Assembly (NCBI RefSeq): GCF_900176035.1 | Contig: NZ_FWWT01000012.1 | Location: 1-64,000 of the forward strand | Direction: 5' to 3' | Origin: Desulfonispora thiosulfatigenes DSM 11270 | GTDB lineage: Bacteria > Bacillota > Peptococcia > Peptococcales > Desulfonisporaceae | DNA length: 64,000 nucleotides | Part shown: positions 18,662 through 28,526 of the stretch, in pieces | Position numbering within the stretch: position 1 is the stretch's first letter | Layout: each line of letters begins with the position of its first letter | Program-made: the position numbers and the translations under genes | The notes under the pieces: generated by a model | The model's database searches: none | Seen by the model: only the letters and a program-made list of their open reading frames with translations | What the model was told of the DNA's origin: nothing

Positions 18662-20761
18662 TTAATATAATTTTATTGTTTGATTCTTTTCATCCCACTC
18701 AACTTTTAAATTAAGACTTTCAGATACAGCTCTTAATGGGAGCATTGTTCTTCCTTCAATTATCTTTGGTGCGACATCAAGACTATTTGTTTTTCCGTTT
18801 ACTACCATGAAATTATTCTCTGGCCAAAGGTCAATCCAGTTTTTTTCTTTTACAATAGTTACGTTGTTAGCTTCAGCCTCCCAGTTAACCTTTGCGCCAA
18901 GGGCTTCAGAGATAAATCTTACAGGCACTAATGTACGTCCACCAATGATTACTGGCGCTACATCCATTTCAAGGTTAGCTCCACCAGCTTGTAATGTCTT
19001 TTTGCCAATTGTTAATTCTAATGTTTTATGTTCTCCCGCTCCAGGTACTGTCCCTTGTTCATTACCACTAAATTGTAAGATAAAAGGTGCACTAAAGCCC
19101 TCGTATCTAGCTACTACAAAGCCTACAGCGTTACCCATAGTATCATTAATTGTTAAAGTTCCATCTGGTGAAACTTGTCCATAAAAGTTAAAGAATTCCC
19201 AATCTACTGAATAAGCAGGCACCTTTTTTGTTTCTCCATATTTAGTCTTCATAGTAATACTTAACTCTTTAGTATCTCCTGCAGCATTAGCTCCTGGTGT
19301 TCCTGTAACCTCCATTTGGTCAATATCATCTCTTCCTATTATTTTTATAGGAAATTTAATACTTTGATTATCAATACTTGCACTTATTTCTGTCTTTCCA
19401 GATTTAGCAGGAATAAATTTATTTTCTACAACGTTCCCTAGGTTTCCAACTTCTTGCCAAATTATAGGGAAGTTATTTGCATCTATTGGGTTATAATATT
19501 CATCATAAGCCTTTAGAGAAAATCTTGCTTCTTCATTTATTAAAAACATTTGTTCTTTTTCAGGTGCTTTTAAGCCCTGAATTTTAGTACCTGTAGGTGC
19601 ATCAGAATAAACGCCTATTCCACTAATTACCATCCGTTCAGTTTTTTGTTCTGTAGCAAAAACCTTCTGGGTTTCGCTATCTCCTAAGGGTCTAGATACC
19701 ATGGTAGTTGATCCACCACCATCAAGATTTAAAGCTTTCCATACTCCAATATGTTCAAAAAATGATGCTAAATCTTTAAGACTAATTCCAACACTATTTG
19801 TAGTACGTCCTTCTACACCAACCAAATAAAGAATATTACCATCCTGAGAAATCCCTGCAGCAGTTCTAGCACGAATACCACCTAAAGATGATAAATCCTT
19901 TGTATAAGGAACCGCTTTGCCATTATCAGCTAATAGGGCATGTCCCCCTACAACCATGGACCAGTTTTTATCTGGACTGATTGAATAATCAAGATCCACT
20001 GGGTCTCCTACTTTAAAGTTATCTAAAATAAACTTAGCAGAATCACCATGACCACGTAAAATGTACATTCCTTCTGGTACAGCGAAATCAAAGTACTTAT
20101 CTTGTGATATTGCTTGAACTACACCGTTCTTTATAAGCATTTCAGTTGGAATTGTGTGTTCATCATTACCTCTAGTTGTTCCTCCCCATAAATCATTATA
20201 AAGATGTAATTTATTGGCGTGGCTATGGATTCCTCCTGGCTCCTCCCAATAAATGGTCTTATTAAGTCCAGATAATTTAAATACCGCTCCTGTAGGTGCA
20301 GCTACCTTTCCATCAAAAGAAAAAGCATCTATACTTGCTTTTCTATCTTTAGTAATCCCTAAGGCATACCAACCTTGTAAGTGTGAAGAAGAAGTAACAA
20401 GTCTATCTCCCATAACCATAGGTCCAATAGGAGATCCTTCTGCTTTAGTATTGTAAAAATCTCCATTAATAGCTGCTATAGCTCCTGTATATTTTGCCAT
20501 TGCAGATACATTTAAGCGCTGAGTTAGTTTTCCAGATCCTGATATTGAATTAATCTGCACATAAGGATTTCGTAAATCTATCTCCATAACATGAATTTTC
20601 GCTAACCCTGGTTTTGTCTGCCAATCATATTTTTTTAACACAGCACCTGCTGTAATTGGTGTTTGTTCAGTTAGTTGTGGAACTCCGTTCTGTGCCGCCT
20701 CTGACACATTTGGTATCATCATTACTAATGTCATTAATAATATTGTTAAAAATCTAAACAT
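18662..20761 (-). CDS. Secreted phosphodiester glycosidase-family protein with stalk domain
   Basis: 699 aa. An N-terminal signal peptide (hydrophobic MFRFLTILLMTLVMMIPNVS, cut near SEAAQ) is followed by a NAGPA-type phosphodiester glycosidase domain (AINGDFYNTKAEGSPIGPM, GIRARTAAGIS, NLDGGGSTTMV), an Ig-like middle part, and a C-terminal copper-amine-oxidase-N 'stalk' domain (IIGGRTLVPVRFISEALGAKVNWE and a second IIEGRTMLPLRAVSESLNLKVEWD). Probably exported and acting on cell-surface glycopolymers or exopolysaccharide. It shares the stalk domain type with the amidase at 43258-44772. Confidence 0.88.
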   Translation of the reverse strand: MFRFLTILLMTLVMMIPNVSEAAQNGVPQLTEQTPITAGAVLKKYDWQTKPGLAKIHVMEIDLRNPYVQINSISGSGKLTQRLNVSAMAKYTGAIAAINGDFYNTKAEGSPIGPMVMGDRLVTSSSHLQGWYALGITKDRKASIDAFSFDGKVAAPTGAVFKLSGLNKTIYWEEPGGIHSHANKLHLYNDLWGGTTRGNDEHTIPTEMLIKNGVVQAISQDKYFDFAVPEGMYILRGHGDSAKFILDNFKVGDPVDLDYSISPDKNWSMVVGGHALLADNGKAVPYTKDLSSLGGIRARTAAGISQDGNILYLVGVEGRTTNSVGISLKDLASFFEHIGVWKALNLDGGGSTTMVSRPLGDSETQKVFATEQKTERMVISGIGVYSDAPTGTKIQGLKAPEKEQMFLINEEARFSLKAYDEYYNPIDANNFPIIWQEVGNLGNVVENKFIPAKSGKTEISASIDNQSIKFPIKIIGRDDIDQMEVTGTPGANAAGDTKELSITMKTKYGETKKVPAYSVDWEFFNFYGQVSPDGTLTINDTMGNAVGFVVARYEGFSAPFILQFSGNEQGTVPGAGEHKTLELTIGKKTLQAGGANLEMDVAPVIIGGRTLVPVRFISEALGAKVNWEAEANNVTIVKEKNWIDLWPENNFMVVNGKTNSLDVAPKIIEGRTMLPLRAVSESLNLKVEWDEKNQTIKLY

Positions 20762-20983
20762 TAAGATCCTCCTTCTACATTATCCTTTAACTAATTTTCT
20801 GTTTAATTTAATGATTTAGTTTTTTATCATCTCCCCTTTTTTCATCTTATTTAAAGGTCTCCTTTTTAATTAAAGACGTTTCTAATTTTTTTAAGTTTCA
20901 TATTTATATTATATACCTTTTAAACTCTCTTGGAGTTTAAAAATATCCTTCATGAATTCTTATGCTTTAGAAGTAAAATGAAC

Positions 20984-21008
20984 TAAAAAAAGGGGCCCTT
21001 AGCCCCTA
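20984..21008 (-). terminator. Terminator of the chemoreceptor gene
   Basis: The minus strand has AGGGGC-TAAG-GCCCCT followed by seven T; it begins at the stop codon of the methyl-accepting chemotaxis protein. Confidence 0.88.
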
Positions 21009-23057
21009 AACTTTAAATCTTCCAATTAAATTAGTTAATCTTTCTGTTAGTTCAACTTGCTTTTGGGTAATGGTGACAATACCTTCAATGGCTCTAGTTT
21101 CTTCATTCATATTTGTGGCAATTTCTTGAGTTCCAGCATTAGTTTCTTCTATTGTAGAAGAAATTGTTTCCATACCTGCACTTGATTCTTTGGTACTTTC
21201 TTCTATATCTTGAGACCTGCTAGCAAATTCATCCATTAAATTATAGATTAAACTTGAATCCTTTTGATATTGTACTCCGATATCGACCATCTCTTGATAA
21301 TCTGCTTTAACCTGATTATCAATAAATCCCAAAACACCATTTGCATTATCTGATAGATTTTGAAAGGCTTCTTGGACTTGTCTAATTACCACATCAATTT
21401 TACCTACTGTGCTACTAGATTGTTCTGCTAATTTGCGTACTTCATCAGCTACTACAGTAAATCCTCGGCCTTGTTCTCCCGCTCTTGCCGCTTCAATAGC
21501 AGCATTTAAGGCTAATAGATTTGTTTGTTCTGCTATATCAGAAATAACCTGGGCCATATTTACGATATCATCTACAACTTGTCCTTCTTTAATAGCCTTT
21601 AAGATATTTGCTTGTTTTTCGGTATATAATTCATTGGCAACCTTTTGCGAATTAGTAGCATTTTCTTTGATTTCTTCTGCCCTTTTTTCAATTTGATTTA
21701 CTATCTTTTGCCCTTCTTCTGCTTTTTTAGTTAAATTAGTTACGATAGAAAATGTTTCCTGAGAAGAAGCTGAAACCTGTTCAGTTATCGCACTTGTCTC
21801 TTCCATACCAGCGGCTATTTCTTGCGTACTTGCATTAATTCCTTCTACTTGAGCTGTAATTTCTTCAGTATTTGCTGAAAGTTCTTCACTAGAAGCAGAT
21901 AATTCCTCAGAACTTACTCTTATTTCTTGAATTAAATCCTTTAAATTAGTAATCATTTCTCTAAAATTACCAGCTAATTTTCCAATTTCATCTTCACCAT
22001 TAACATCTATATCTACTATTAAATTACCACTAGCAACCTCACTTGTAATTTGGGAAAGATTCTTTAACGGTATTAATATCCGTCTTAATAAGTATAAAAC
22101 TATCACGACTAATAAAATAATTATTGCTATTCCCATAGTTATACTTGAGCGAGCTTGTTTAATTACGGGATCATCAAGTACTTGTTCAGGAATAATTACT
22201 CCTAACGCAAATCCTGTCGATTTGATGGGTTGGTAAAAGGTATATTGCATCTCACCCTTAAAATCAGCTAAACCCCAACCTTCCTTTCCAGCAACCATTT
22301 CCTGTCCAATTTTACCTGCTTCATCTTCAAGATCTGTTATATTAGTTGACAAGATTAATGACTCATCTTTATGAGCTGTAAAAATTCCGCCTCTATCTAC
22401 TAAAAAAGCATAACTACCTTCATACGGATCTAAGGCATTAACTATGTTATTTACCACTTCTGTAGAAAGGTCTATAGTCATAAGTCCTAAGAAATGATTT
22501 CCATCATAAACAGGGGTTGATAAGGTTACAACTGGTTTTCCTGTAAGTTTATCTATATACGGATTAGTATAATATGTCTTATTTTCTTGCTTTCCTTCCA
22601 CATACCAATCCCTTTGACTTAAGATATAGTCATCACCATGATATGCTTCGCTGACATCATAAATATTTTGGGTACTTTCAGAAGCAAAGTAAATATTAAA
22701 AATATTCTTATCCCTTTCCACCACAGCTTTTATAGTAGATATGTAAGAATTATATTCTGCTTGTCCCATGTAAGTGGACGGATTACGATCTCTAGCCAAC
22801 TCTACTTTTTTCGCAAAATCAATAATATCATTTGTGTCTGCTAAGGTTTCTAATATACCCATGTATCTTGTAAAATAGGAATCTATTTCCGCTGCTGCTC
22901 CCTTTGCAGCTTGTACCCCAGTATTATGTGCTCCTTCCCAGCCTACATTTTTAATGCCTTTAATATTTGTGCTGATGATGAAAACTAGGCCAATAGTTAT
23001 TACAAGAATTACTGGAACAATAATTTTTGCCGCTAAAGACTTATTACTCCATTTCAT
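21006..23057 (-). CDS. Methyl-accepting chemotaxis protein with Cache sensor domain
   Basis: 683 aa. One N-terminal TM, an extracytoplasmic dCache-like sensor (about residues 35-290; [32 protein letters not shown]), a second TM near 305-325 ([18 protein letters not shown]), HAMP, then a long coiled-coil signalling domain with the conserved hairpin tip [20 protein letters not shown]. Transmits ligand binding to CheA/CheW. The leader carries a c-di-GMP-I riboswitch and terminator, so its synthesis is tied to the motile/sessile switch. The ligand of the sensor is unknown. Confidence 0.95.
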   Translation of the reverse strand: MKWSNKSLAAKIIVPVILVITIGLVFIISTNIKGIKNVGWEGAHNTGVQAAKGAAAEIDSYFTRYMGILETLADTNDIIDFAKKVELARDRNPSTYMGQAEYNSYISTIKAVVERDKNIFNIYFASESTQNIYDVSEAYHGDDYILSQRDWYVEGKQENKTYYTNPYIDKLTGKPVVTLSTPVYDGNHFLGLMTIDLSTEVVNNIVNALDPYEGSYAFLVDRGGIFTAHKDESLILSTNITDLEDEAGKIGQEMVAGKEGWGLADFKGEMQYTFYQPIKSTGFALGVIIPEQVLDDPVIKQARSSITMGIAIIILLVVIVLYLLRRILIPLKNLSQITSEVASGNLIVDIDVNGEDEIGKLAGNFREMITNLKDLIQEIRVSSEELSASSEELSANTEEITAQVEGINASTQEIAAGMEETSAITEQVSASSQETFSIVTNLTKKAEEGQKIVNQIEKRAEEIKENATNSQKVANELYTEKQANILKAIKEGQVVDDIVNMAQVISDIAEQTNLLALNAAIEAARAGEQGRGFTVVADEVRKLAEQSSSTVGKIDVVIRQVQEAFQNLSDNANGVLGFIDNQVKADYQEMVDIGVQYQKDSSLIYNLMDEFASRSQDIEESTKESSAGMETISSTIEETNAGTQEIATNMNEETRAIEGIVTITQKQVELTERLTNLIGRFKV

Positions 23058-23136
23058 TGGCTACACCCCTTTATATAATATTCCATAATTTCACCTTTCT
23101 TCTTTAATTTCATATTTTTTTTCTTTTGTGGACTTT

Positions 23137-23160
23137 AAAAAACAGCCCATAAATGGCTGT
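23137..23160 (-). terminator. Riboswitch-associated terminator upstream of the chemoreceptor gene
   Basis: Minus-strand ACAGCCATTTATGGGCTGT followed by T6, between the c-di-GMP aptamer and the start codon (about 80 bp away). It is the likely expression platform of the riboswitch. Confidence 0.85.
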
Positions 23161-23175
23161 CAAAAGACAAAACAT

Positions 23176-23250
23176 TTAACGGTAACCTGGCTATCATAGC
23201 TTGCGCCTTAGATCCATGGCTTTGCGTCCTACTTTTTCAAATAGTTTGCC
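23176..23250 (-). ncRNA. Cyclic di-GMP-I (GEMM-I) riboswitch aptamer
   Basis: The minus strand reads GGCAAAC..., a GAAA-containing hairpin, GGACGCAAAGCC, GATCTAAGG, a GCTATGATAGC-like helix and GGTTACCG, in the order of the GEMM-I consensus. By alignment with the Vibrio Vc2 aptamer the base equivalent to G20 is G, which favours c-di-GMP over cGAMP-type (A20) variants. It lies upstream of a chemoreceptor gene, a classic target. Identified by motif reading, without covariance scoring. Confidence 0.92.
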
Positions 23251-23393
23251 TTTTTCAATAAATTGTATATAGTAATTATTTGGTATATTTATTATATTTT
23301 GTCGAATTTTCCCTGCATATAGCATTTTAGCATACTTTAAATAAAAATATAATCATCTTTTTTAATTTTACTCTTTACAATTTATAACAAAAA

Positions 23394-23428
23394 ACCCTCG
23401 GTCAATATTTCTATTGTACCAAGGATTT
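23394..23428 (-). terminator. Terminator of the LuxR-type regulator gene
   Basis: Minus-strand hairpin CCTTGGTACAATA / TATTGACCGAGG followed by GTTTTTTG, just past the stop codon at 23442. Confidence 0.8.
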
Positions 23429-23441
23429 TTTCTACTATATT

Positions 23442-24104
23442 TTATTGTGTTGGAGTTAGATTTATTAAACCTTTTGTCCAGGCAAATGAAGCGATTTTTA
23501 CTCTATTATCCACATCAAGCTTCTCCATTATATTACATAAATGATTTTTTACCGTGTTTTCAGAGATATATAAAGAGTTTGCTATTTCTTTGTTCGTAAC
23601 ACCCTCAGCGACCAATCTAATTATTTCATATTCCCTTTCTGTGATATTATGGGTCTTATAATTTGGTTCTATAGTATGAATTTCCAGTAATTCTTTGAAT
23701 ATTTGTTTACCGATAGATTTATCCAAGGCTACTTCTCCGTTTAAAATTTCCTTAGTTTCTAAAATTAACTCAGTTACTTCTATATCCTTATTAAGTAAGC
23801 CGTGTACACCACAAGTTATATACTCAATTAAATTATTTTCATTTTTATAATCATTTAAAACCACTAATTTACTCTCTGGAAAAAGGCCCTTAATTCTTTG
23901 AATAATCTTAATTTCATCTACCTCTATGTCTTCTATATCTAAAAAAATAACATCCGGCCTTAATGAGTTACTATTTTCTAACTTATCTAAATCAAGTCTA
24001 ATTTCATCTATTATTTGAAAGCCTTTAATTGTGGTTAGCACCTTTTTTAATTTTTGTCGAAACAAATCATGATTATAAATAAGTAGGGTTTTTACTTCAA
24101 CCAA
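23442..24104 (-). CDS. LuxR/NarL-type response regulator with an atypical receiver
   Basis: 220 aa. A receiver-like N-terminal domain (1-120) retains the phosphoacceptor position Asp56 (DVIFLDIED) and the C-terminal Lys (GLLNKD), but the acidic pair that binds Mg2+ is replaced by Tyr10-Asn11 (LLIYNHDLFR, where ADDHxLFR is usual). The C-terminal LuxR HTH (TEREYEIIRLVAEGVTNKEIANSLYISENTVKNHL) is intact. No kinase gene is adjacent. It probably works without conventional phosphorylation. It is divergent from the YeiH-type transporter, which may be its target. Confidence 0.88.
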   Translation of the reverse strand: MVEVKTLLIYNHDLFRQKLKKVLTTIKGFQIIDEIRLDLDKLENSNSLRPDVIFLDIEDIEVDEIKIIQRIKGLFPESKLVVLNDYKNENNLIEYITCGVHGLLNKDIEVTELILETKEILNGEVALDKSIGKQIFKELLEIHTIEPNYKTHNITEREYEIIRLVAEGVTNKEIANSLYISENTVKNHLCNIMEKLDVDNRVKIASFAWTKGLINLTPTQ

Positions 24105-24311
24105 ACTACATCACTCCTTATCTTTATTAATTTTAAGAATTACATACATCGCAACTAAATTTGTATAACCACTTTCTATTATAAGTTTTTATTATGCTAT
24201 ATATAAAAATAGCCTATAAGTACCATATCAAAATACTCCCACCTTTTATATACTGTTATTAAGATATAAGATTTTTATCACAAGCATAAAAAATAAAAGG
24301 AGGTTTTTATC

Positions 24312-25658
24312 ATGTCTGATGATACGGTTGTTGCTAGTAAGTTCACATGGTCTGATTTACTGAAAAAGGAAGATTGGTGGGCAATCTGGGCTGCTTTTAT
24401 AATTATAAGCCTAGCATTTATCAGTAACTTTACGGAATTATTTAATTTAAAGGCTGTAAAACCACAAAAATGGGGTTCAGCAGAAGCTCCATCTATCCTC
24501 AGTTCATTTGACGGTATAATGCCTAACTTACTATTTCTCTTAATTGGTCTAGTGATCCTTTTTGGTTTAGGTATAAAAATAATGGAAGGTAAATCCACTA
24601 AATTCTCAATCGGTTTTGTTGGAATATTCATTCTAGCTACATTTGCATATTTCTTTGCTAATCATTATTTAATTGGAACCTATTTAGGGTATGCCTTTTG
24701 GGCATTAGGTTTAGGTTTACTAATTTGTAATACAGTTAAAACACCCGAATGGTTAAAACCAGCAATTAAAACAGAGTTTTATATTAAAACTGGATTAGTT
24801 TTATTAGGAGCTGAAATTTTATTCTCTAATATTGTCAGCTTTGGAATGTATGGTTTAGGTATTGCTTGGTTTGTAACTCCAGTAGTAGTAATATTTATGT
24901 GGCTCTTTGGTACAAAAGTTCTAAAAATGGTTAGTAAGCCTATGGTTATGGTAATCGCAGCTGCAACTTCTGTTTGTGGGGTTTCAGCAGCGATAGCCGC
25001 AGCCGCAGCCTCTAAAGCAAAAAAAGAAGACTTAACATTCGCAATTGGCTTAACTTTAATCTTTACAGTTCTAATGATGGTATTTATGCCTCTTGGTCTA
25101 AAAGCAATTGGTATGGATCCAATAATCGGTGGAGCTTGGATGGGTGGAACAATTGATGCTACAGGTGCAGTTGTTCTAGCTGGTGAAGCCTTAGGTCCAG
25201 AAGCAGGTCAAGTAGCAGCTATGGTTAAAATGATTCAAAACGTACTCATTGGAGTCATCGCCTTTGCTATCGCTATATTCTGGGTAACTAGAGTTGAAAG
25301 AGATCCTAATGGTCCTAGTGTTGGAATAAGTGAAATCTGGCACAGATTCCCTAAGTTTATCCTAGGATTTATCTTTGCTTCACTTTTCTTCTCTTTCATA
25401 ATCGAACCTGGCCTTGGAACTGAAACAACTAATAGTGTTTTAAAAATGACTAAAGGTTTTAGAGGATGGTTCTTCTGTTTAGCATTTATTAGTATCGGTT
25501 TAGAATCTAACTTTAAAGAGATGGCTGAATCAGTGCAAGGTGGTAAACCTCTAACTTTATACCTTGTGGGTCAAACATTTAACTTAGTTTTAACTTTACT
25601 AGTTGCATGGTTATTATTAAGTGGTATTATTTTCCCAGTACCAACCCTAGTATTTTAA
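24312..25658 (+). CDS. YeiH-family putative sulfate exporter
   Basis: 448-aa polytopic membrane protein with the YeiH/UPF0324 signatures: KTGLVLLGAEILF, ITAAATSVCGVSAAIAAAAA-like block (AATSVCGVSAAIAAAAASKA), GAWMGGTIDATGAVVLAGEALG and GLESNFKE. Longer than E. coli YeiH (about 350 aa) because of an extra N-terminal region of some 100 residues with two or three TM segments. The family is annotated as putative sulfate exporter, but substrate evidence is thin. AAAGGAGG precedes the ATG. Monocistronic, terminated at 25671-25701. Confidence 0.85.
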   Translation: MSDDTVVASKFTWSDLLKKEDWWAIWAAFIIISLAFISNFTELFNLKAVKPQKWGSAEAPSILSSFDGIMPNLLFLLIGLVILFGLGIKIMEGKSTKFSIGFVGIFILATFAYFFANHYLIGTYLGYAFWALGLGLLICNTVKTPEWLKPAIKTEFYIKTGLVLLGAEILFSNIVSFGMYGLGIAWFVTPVVVIFMWLFGTKVLKMVSKPMVMVIAAATSVCGVSAAIAAAAASKAKKEDLTFAIGLTLIFTVLMMVFMPLGLKAIGMDPIIGGAWMGGTIDATGAVVLAGEALGPEAGQVAAMVKMIQNVLIGVIAFAIAIFWVTRVERDPNGPSVGISEIWHRFPKFILGFIFASLFFSFIIEPGLGTETTNSVLKMTKGFRGWFFCLAFISIGLESNFKEMAESVQGGKPLTLYLVGQTFNLVLTLLVAWLLLSGIIFPVPTLVF

Positions 25659-25670
25659 TATTAAATACTG

Positions 25671-25701
25671 AGCAACACCATTTAAATGGTGTTGCTTTTT
25701 T
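25671..25701 (+). terminator. Terminator of the YeiH-type gene
   Basis: AGCAACACCATTTAAATGGTGTTGCT hairpin (given by its perfect 12-bp arms around TTTAAA) followed by T5 on the plus strand, between two convergent genes. Confidence 0.9.
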
Positions 25702-26017
25702 AAAACCTTTTATCAAAATATTTAAGAATACGCCAACAAATAAGGCCCCATCCTAAAAATAAACTAAAAAATATAATTGGATGATTAGTCCCAAGATTCA
25801 TAGTATAAAAAATCTTTTCAAATCCTTCTAAATCAGTATAATAATAATCTCCTGCTCCATAATCTCCATCACTCATATTACCTGGATCCATAAAAATTGT
25901 TGTAACTGCAGCAATTAAAACGAGAACTAATATAATAATATTAACTGTAACAAAAATACTCCGTTTCTTCTTAACTTTCTTTATATTATTATCCTTTTGC
26001 GAATCGATTTTTTTCAC
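25700..26017 (-). CDS. Hypothetical two-TM membrane protein
   Basis: 105 aa. A Lys-rich N-terminus, one TM (about 22-42), an acidic Tyr/Gly/Asp-rich loop (GNMSDGDYGAGDYYYTDLEG) and a second TM (FFSLFLGWGLICW) with a basic tail. The start is uncertain: the GTG at 26017 overlaps its own GGGGG ribosome binding site. No family recognised. Confidence 0.6.
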   Translation of the reverse strand: MKKIDSQKDNNIKKVKKKRSIFVTVNIIILVLVLIAAVTTIFMDPGNMSDGDYGAGDYYYTDLEGFEKIFYTMNLGTNHPIIFFSLFLGWGLICWRILKYFDKRF

Positions 26018-26288
26018 CCCCTATATAACTTATGCTTATTGAACATATACATGAACATCTTATGTATTCTATTTCATTTTTAAATCTCTAATTCCTTTTT
26101 AATATTAAGAATATTTATCCCTTGCGTAAAGGTTCTGATGTTTATCATCTAAATCAACTTTTTATATAGTAAGTAAAATTTCTTCGTGCAATAAAAAATA
26201 TCTAATATTATAATAATACTTGATTGGCATAAATAAATTTATGATTTATAAGTATTTAATAAAGAATTAACACAATAGGAGTATTGAA

Positions 26289-27227
26289 ATGAAAAAATCA
26301 TTATTATTCGGAATATTTGCATCATTTTTCTTTGCCTTTACCTTTATTTTAAATCGTCAAATGAATCTTGCTGGAGGTAGCTGGGTTTGGAGTGCATCTT
26401 TAAGATATCTTTTTATGTTTCCAATTTTATTTGGCATTGTCAGATATAAAAACGAGCTAAGAGAAGTCTATTTAAATATAAAAGAAAACCCTGTCCCATG
26501 GTTTGTCTGGAGTACAGTCGGATTTGGGTTTTTCTACGCCCCCCTTTGCCTAGGTTCTACTTACGGAGCTTCATGGATGGTGGCAGGTACATGGCAAATT
26601 ACTATTATAGCTGGAGCATTATTAACGCCCTTATTTTATACACATATTCAGACACGAGAGGGAATCATAAAAAAAAGAAATGAGCTCCCTAAAAAAGGCT
26701 TAATAATGTCAATAATTATTTTAGCCGGAATTTTCTTAATTCAGTTTCAACAAGCTCAGGCTATTTCTTTATCTAATACTTTAATAGGAATTATACCTGT
26801 TGTTATTGCTGCATTTTCTTATCCTCTAGGAAATAGAAAGATGATGGAAGTGTGTGGTAATAGGCTTAACACCTTTCAAAGAGTTTATGGGATGACCCTT
26901 TGTTCGCTGCCTTTTTGGCTAATCTTATCGAGCTACGGAATTTACACCGTAGGATTACCAAGCCACAATCAAGTAGTACAATCACTTATAGTGGCTATTT
27001 TTTCTGGGGTTATTGCTACTATTTTATTTTTTAAAGCAACTGAAATGGTACGAACTAATCCTCCTAAATTAGCTGCTATCGAAGCAACCCAATCAGCAGA
27101 AATTATCTTTGCCCTATTAGGTGAAGTTATCCTCTTAGGTGGTAATTTGCCTAACTCATATGCTTTATTTGGAATGTTCTTAGTAATTTTAGGGATGATT
27201 TTAAATAGTTTAACTTCAAATTCATAA
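26289..27227 (+). CDS. DMT-superfamily multidrug-type exporter (EmrE-like, 10 TM)
   Basis: 312 aa with about ten hydrophobic segments in two EamA-like halves; the start FGIFASFFFAFTFILNRQMN and WVWSASLRYLFMFPILF fit the multidrug-resistance efflux transporter group of the DMT superfamily. TAGGAG precedes the ATG. It is preceded by a gap of about 270 bp (26018-26288), AT-rich with nothing recognisable, and faces the NatAB-like operon, sharing a bidirectional terminator. Substrate unknown. Confidence 0.82.
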   Translation: MKKSLLFGIFASFFFAFTFILNRQMNLAGGSWVWSASLRYLFMFPILFGIVRYKNELREVYLNIKENPVPWFVWSTVGFGFFYAPLCLGSTYGASWMVAGTWQITIIAGALLTPLFYTHIQTREGIIKKRNELPKKGLIMSIIILAGIFLIQFQQAQAISLSNTLIGIIPVVIAAFSYPLGNRKMMEVCGNRLNTFQRVYGMTLCSLPFWLILSSYGIYTVGLPSHNQVVQSLIVAIFSGVIATILFFKATEMVRTNPPKLAAIEATQSAEIIFALLGEVILLGGNLPNSYALFGMFLVILGMILNSLTSNS

Positions 27228-27228
27228 C

Positions 27229-27261
27229 AAAAAGATAGTAAATTTAATTACTATCTTTTTA
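27229..27261. terminator. Bidirectional terminator
   Basis: AAAAAGATAGTAAATTTAATTACTATCTTTTT, given by its arms AAAAGATAGTAA and TTACTATCTTTT, sits between the convergent DMT exporter and ABC permease genes. Confidence 0.88.
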
Positions 27262-27275
27262 AATTTAAACAATCC

Positions 27276-28526
27276 TTATGCACTTTTTAAAATCTTAATA
27301 ATATCCTTAAATTTAACCTTATTCCCATACATTAAAGTGCCCATACGATAAATCTTAGCTGCTAACCATCCTATTAACCCTGTTGTTAAAATTAAAATGC
27401 TTAAAGAAATTATGATTTCTAAATTTGAAACAGTTCCCATAGATATTCTCACAAACATAGCCATAAAGGAACTAAATGGGATAAAGGACGCAACCTTTAA
27501 TAATGACCCTTCCGTATTTTGCATACCTACAATCGCAATAAAGAACACTACGACGAATAAAATAGTTATCGGGGCTGAACTTGAGCTTATATCCTCAGTT
27601 CTTGATACTAAAGCTCCTAAGGCTCCATAGATAAAGGCATAAATAAGATAACCCAAAGTTCCAAAAACAAAAAATGTTAGTAAAATATTTTCTGGCATTT
27701 CAAAAATAAAATCCAAACTATTGTTCCAGGCACCTTTATTTAAATGATAAGCTATAATCCCCGTTAAAATGATTAAGGCGAATTGAATGATTCCTGCTAA
27801 AGCTCCTCCAATTACCTTACCAAACATTAAATTACTACTCTTTGTACTCGTAATTAAAACTTCCATAGTTCGGTTACTTTTTTCACTAGCCACAGACGTC
27901 GCTATCAGTTGGCCATAAAGAATAATCATAAAATAAAGACCAAAGATCAAAATATAAGTATATACAAAATTTTTCTCACTATCTTTTCCTAAAACCTTAG
28001 TATCAGCCTCTATTTGAGGATAAATTATCCCTTCGATTTCTGTATATTCTATACCCCTCTTTTCTAGTTCAGCTGTGCGATAAACTTCTGTTAAGGCATC
28101 TTCAAAATTAATCTGGTCTAAATCCATCATTTGATTATTTTTAATTACATACTCATAGTTGGTGGGACTTTTAATAATATATCCTGCTGTAAATTCCTCA
28201 GAGGTAACCTTTTCTTCTAATTCTTTACTAGTATTTGCTTTAACCAAAGTACCCGCTAGAAAGCTATCCTGTAGCTTTGTTATATTAGAAATTTGCTCTT
28301 TTTCATCAACATAGCCATAAAGTCGATCCCCCGTGTCTTCGCTTACATTATCTGTATCCCCATTAATTCCATCGCTAGAATCAGAGCTAAAAAAGGCATC
28401 CTGGATCGTTGGCACAGAAAGTCCAATAGCTAGAAGCAAACAAAGAATTATAGTTGGAATTATAAAAGACTTGTTTTTCATAAATCCCATTAATTCAAAT
28501 TTTAAAACAATCCAAAAATCTCTCAT
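27276..28526 (-). CDS. ABC-2 type transporter permease (NatB-like)
   Basis: 416 aa. A first TM at about 17-35, a long extracytoplasmic domain (40-180) and five or six C-terminal TMs, the ABC2_membrane_3 layout of NatB-type Na+ or peptide exporters. ATASVASEKSNRTMEVLITS-type motif is present (QLIATSVASEKSNRTMEVLI). Its ATG overlaps the ATPase stop codon (TAATG), so the two are translationally coupled. The substrate cannot be told. Confidence 0.88.
   Translation of the reverse strand: MRDFWIVLKFELMGFMKNKSFIIPTIILCLLLAIGLSVPTIQDAFFSSDSSDGINGDTDNVSEDTGDRLYGYVDEKEQISNITKLQDSFLAGTLVKANTSKELEEKVTSEEFTAGYIIKSPTNYEYVIKNNQMMDLDQINFEDALTEVYRTAELEKRGIEYTEIEGIIYPQIEADTKVLGKDSEKNFVYTYILIFGLYFMIILYGQLIATSVASEKSNRTMEVLITSTKSSNLMFGKVIGGALAGIIQFALIILTGIIAYHLNKGAWNNSLDFIFEMPENILLTFFVFGTLGYLIYAFIYGALGALVSRTEDISSSSAPITILFVVVFFIAIVGMQNTEGSLLKVASFIPFSSFMAMFVRISMGTVSNLEIIISLSILILTTGLIGWLAAKIYRMGTLMYGNKVKFKDIIKILKSA

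Noticed and set aside
24105-24311. Riboswitch in the gap between the LuxR-type regulator and the YeiH-type gene
   Set aside because: No conserved aptamer blocks or terminator could be recognised; only an AT-rich divergent promoter region.
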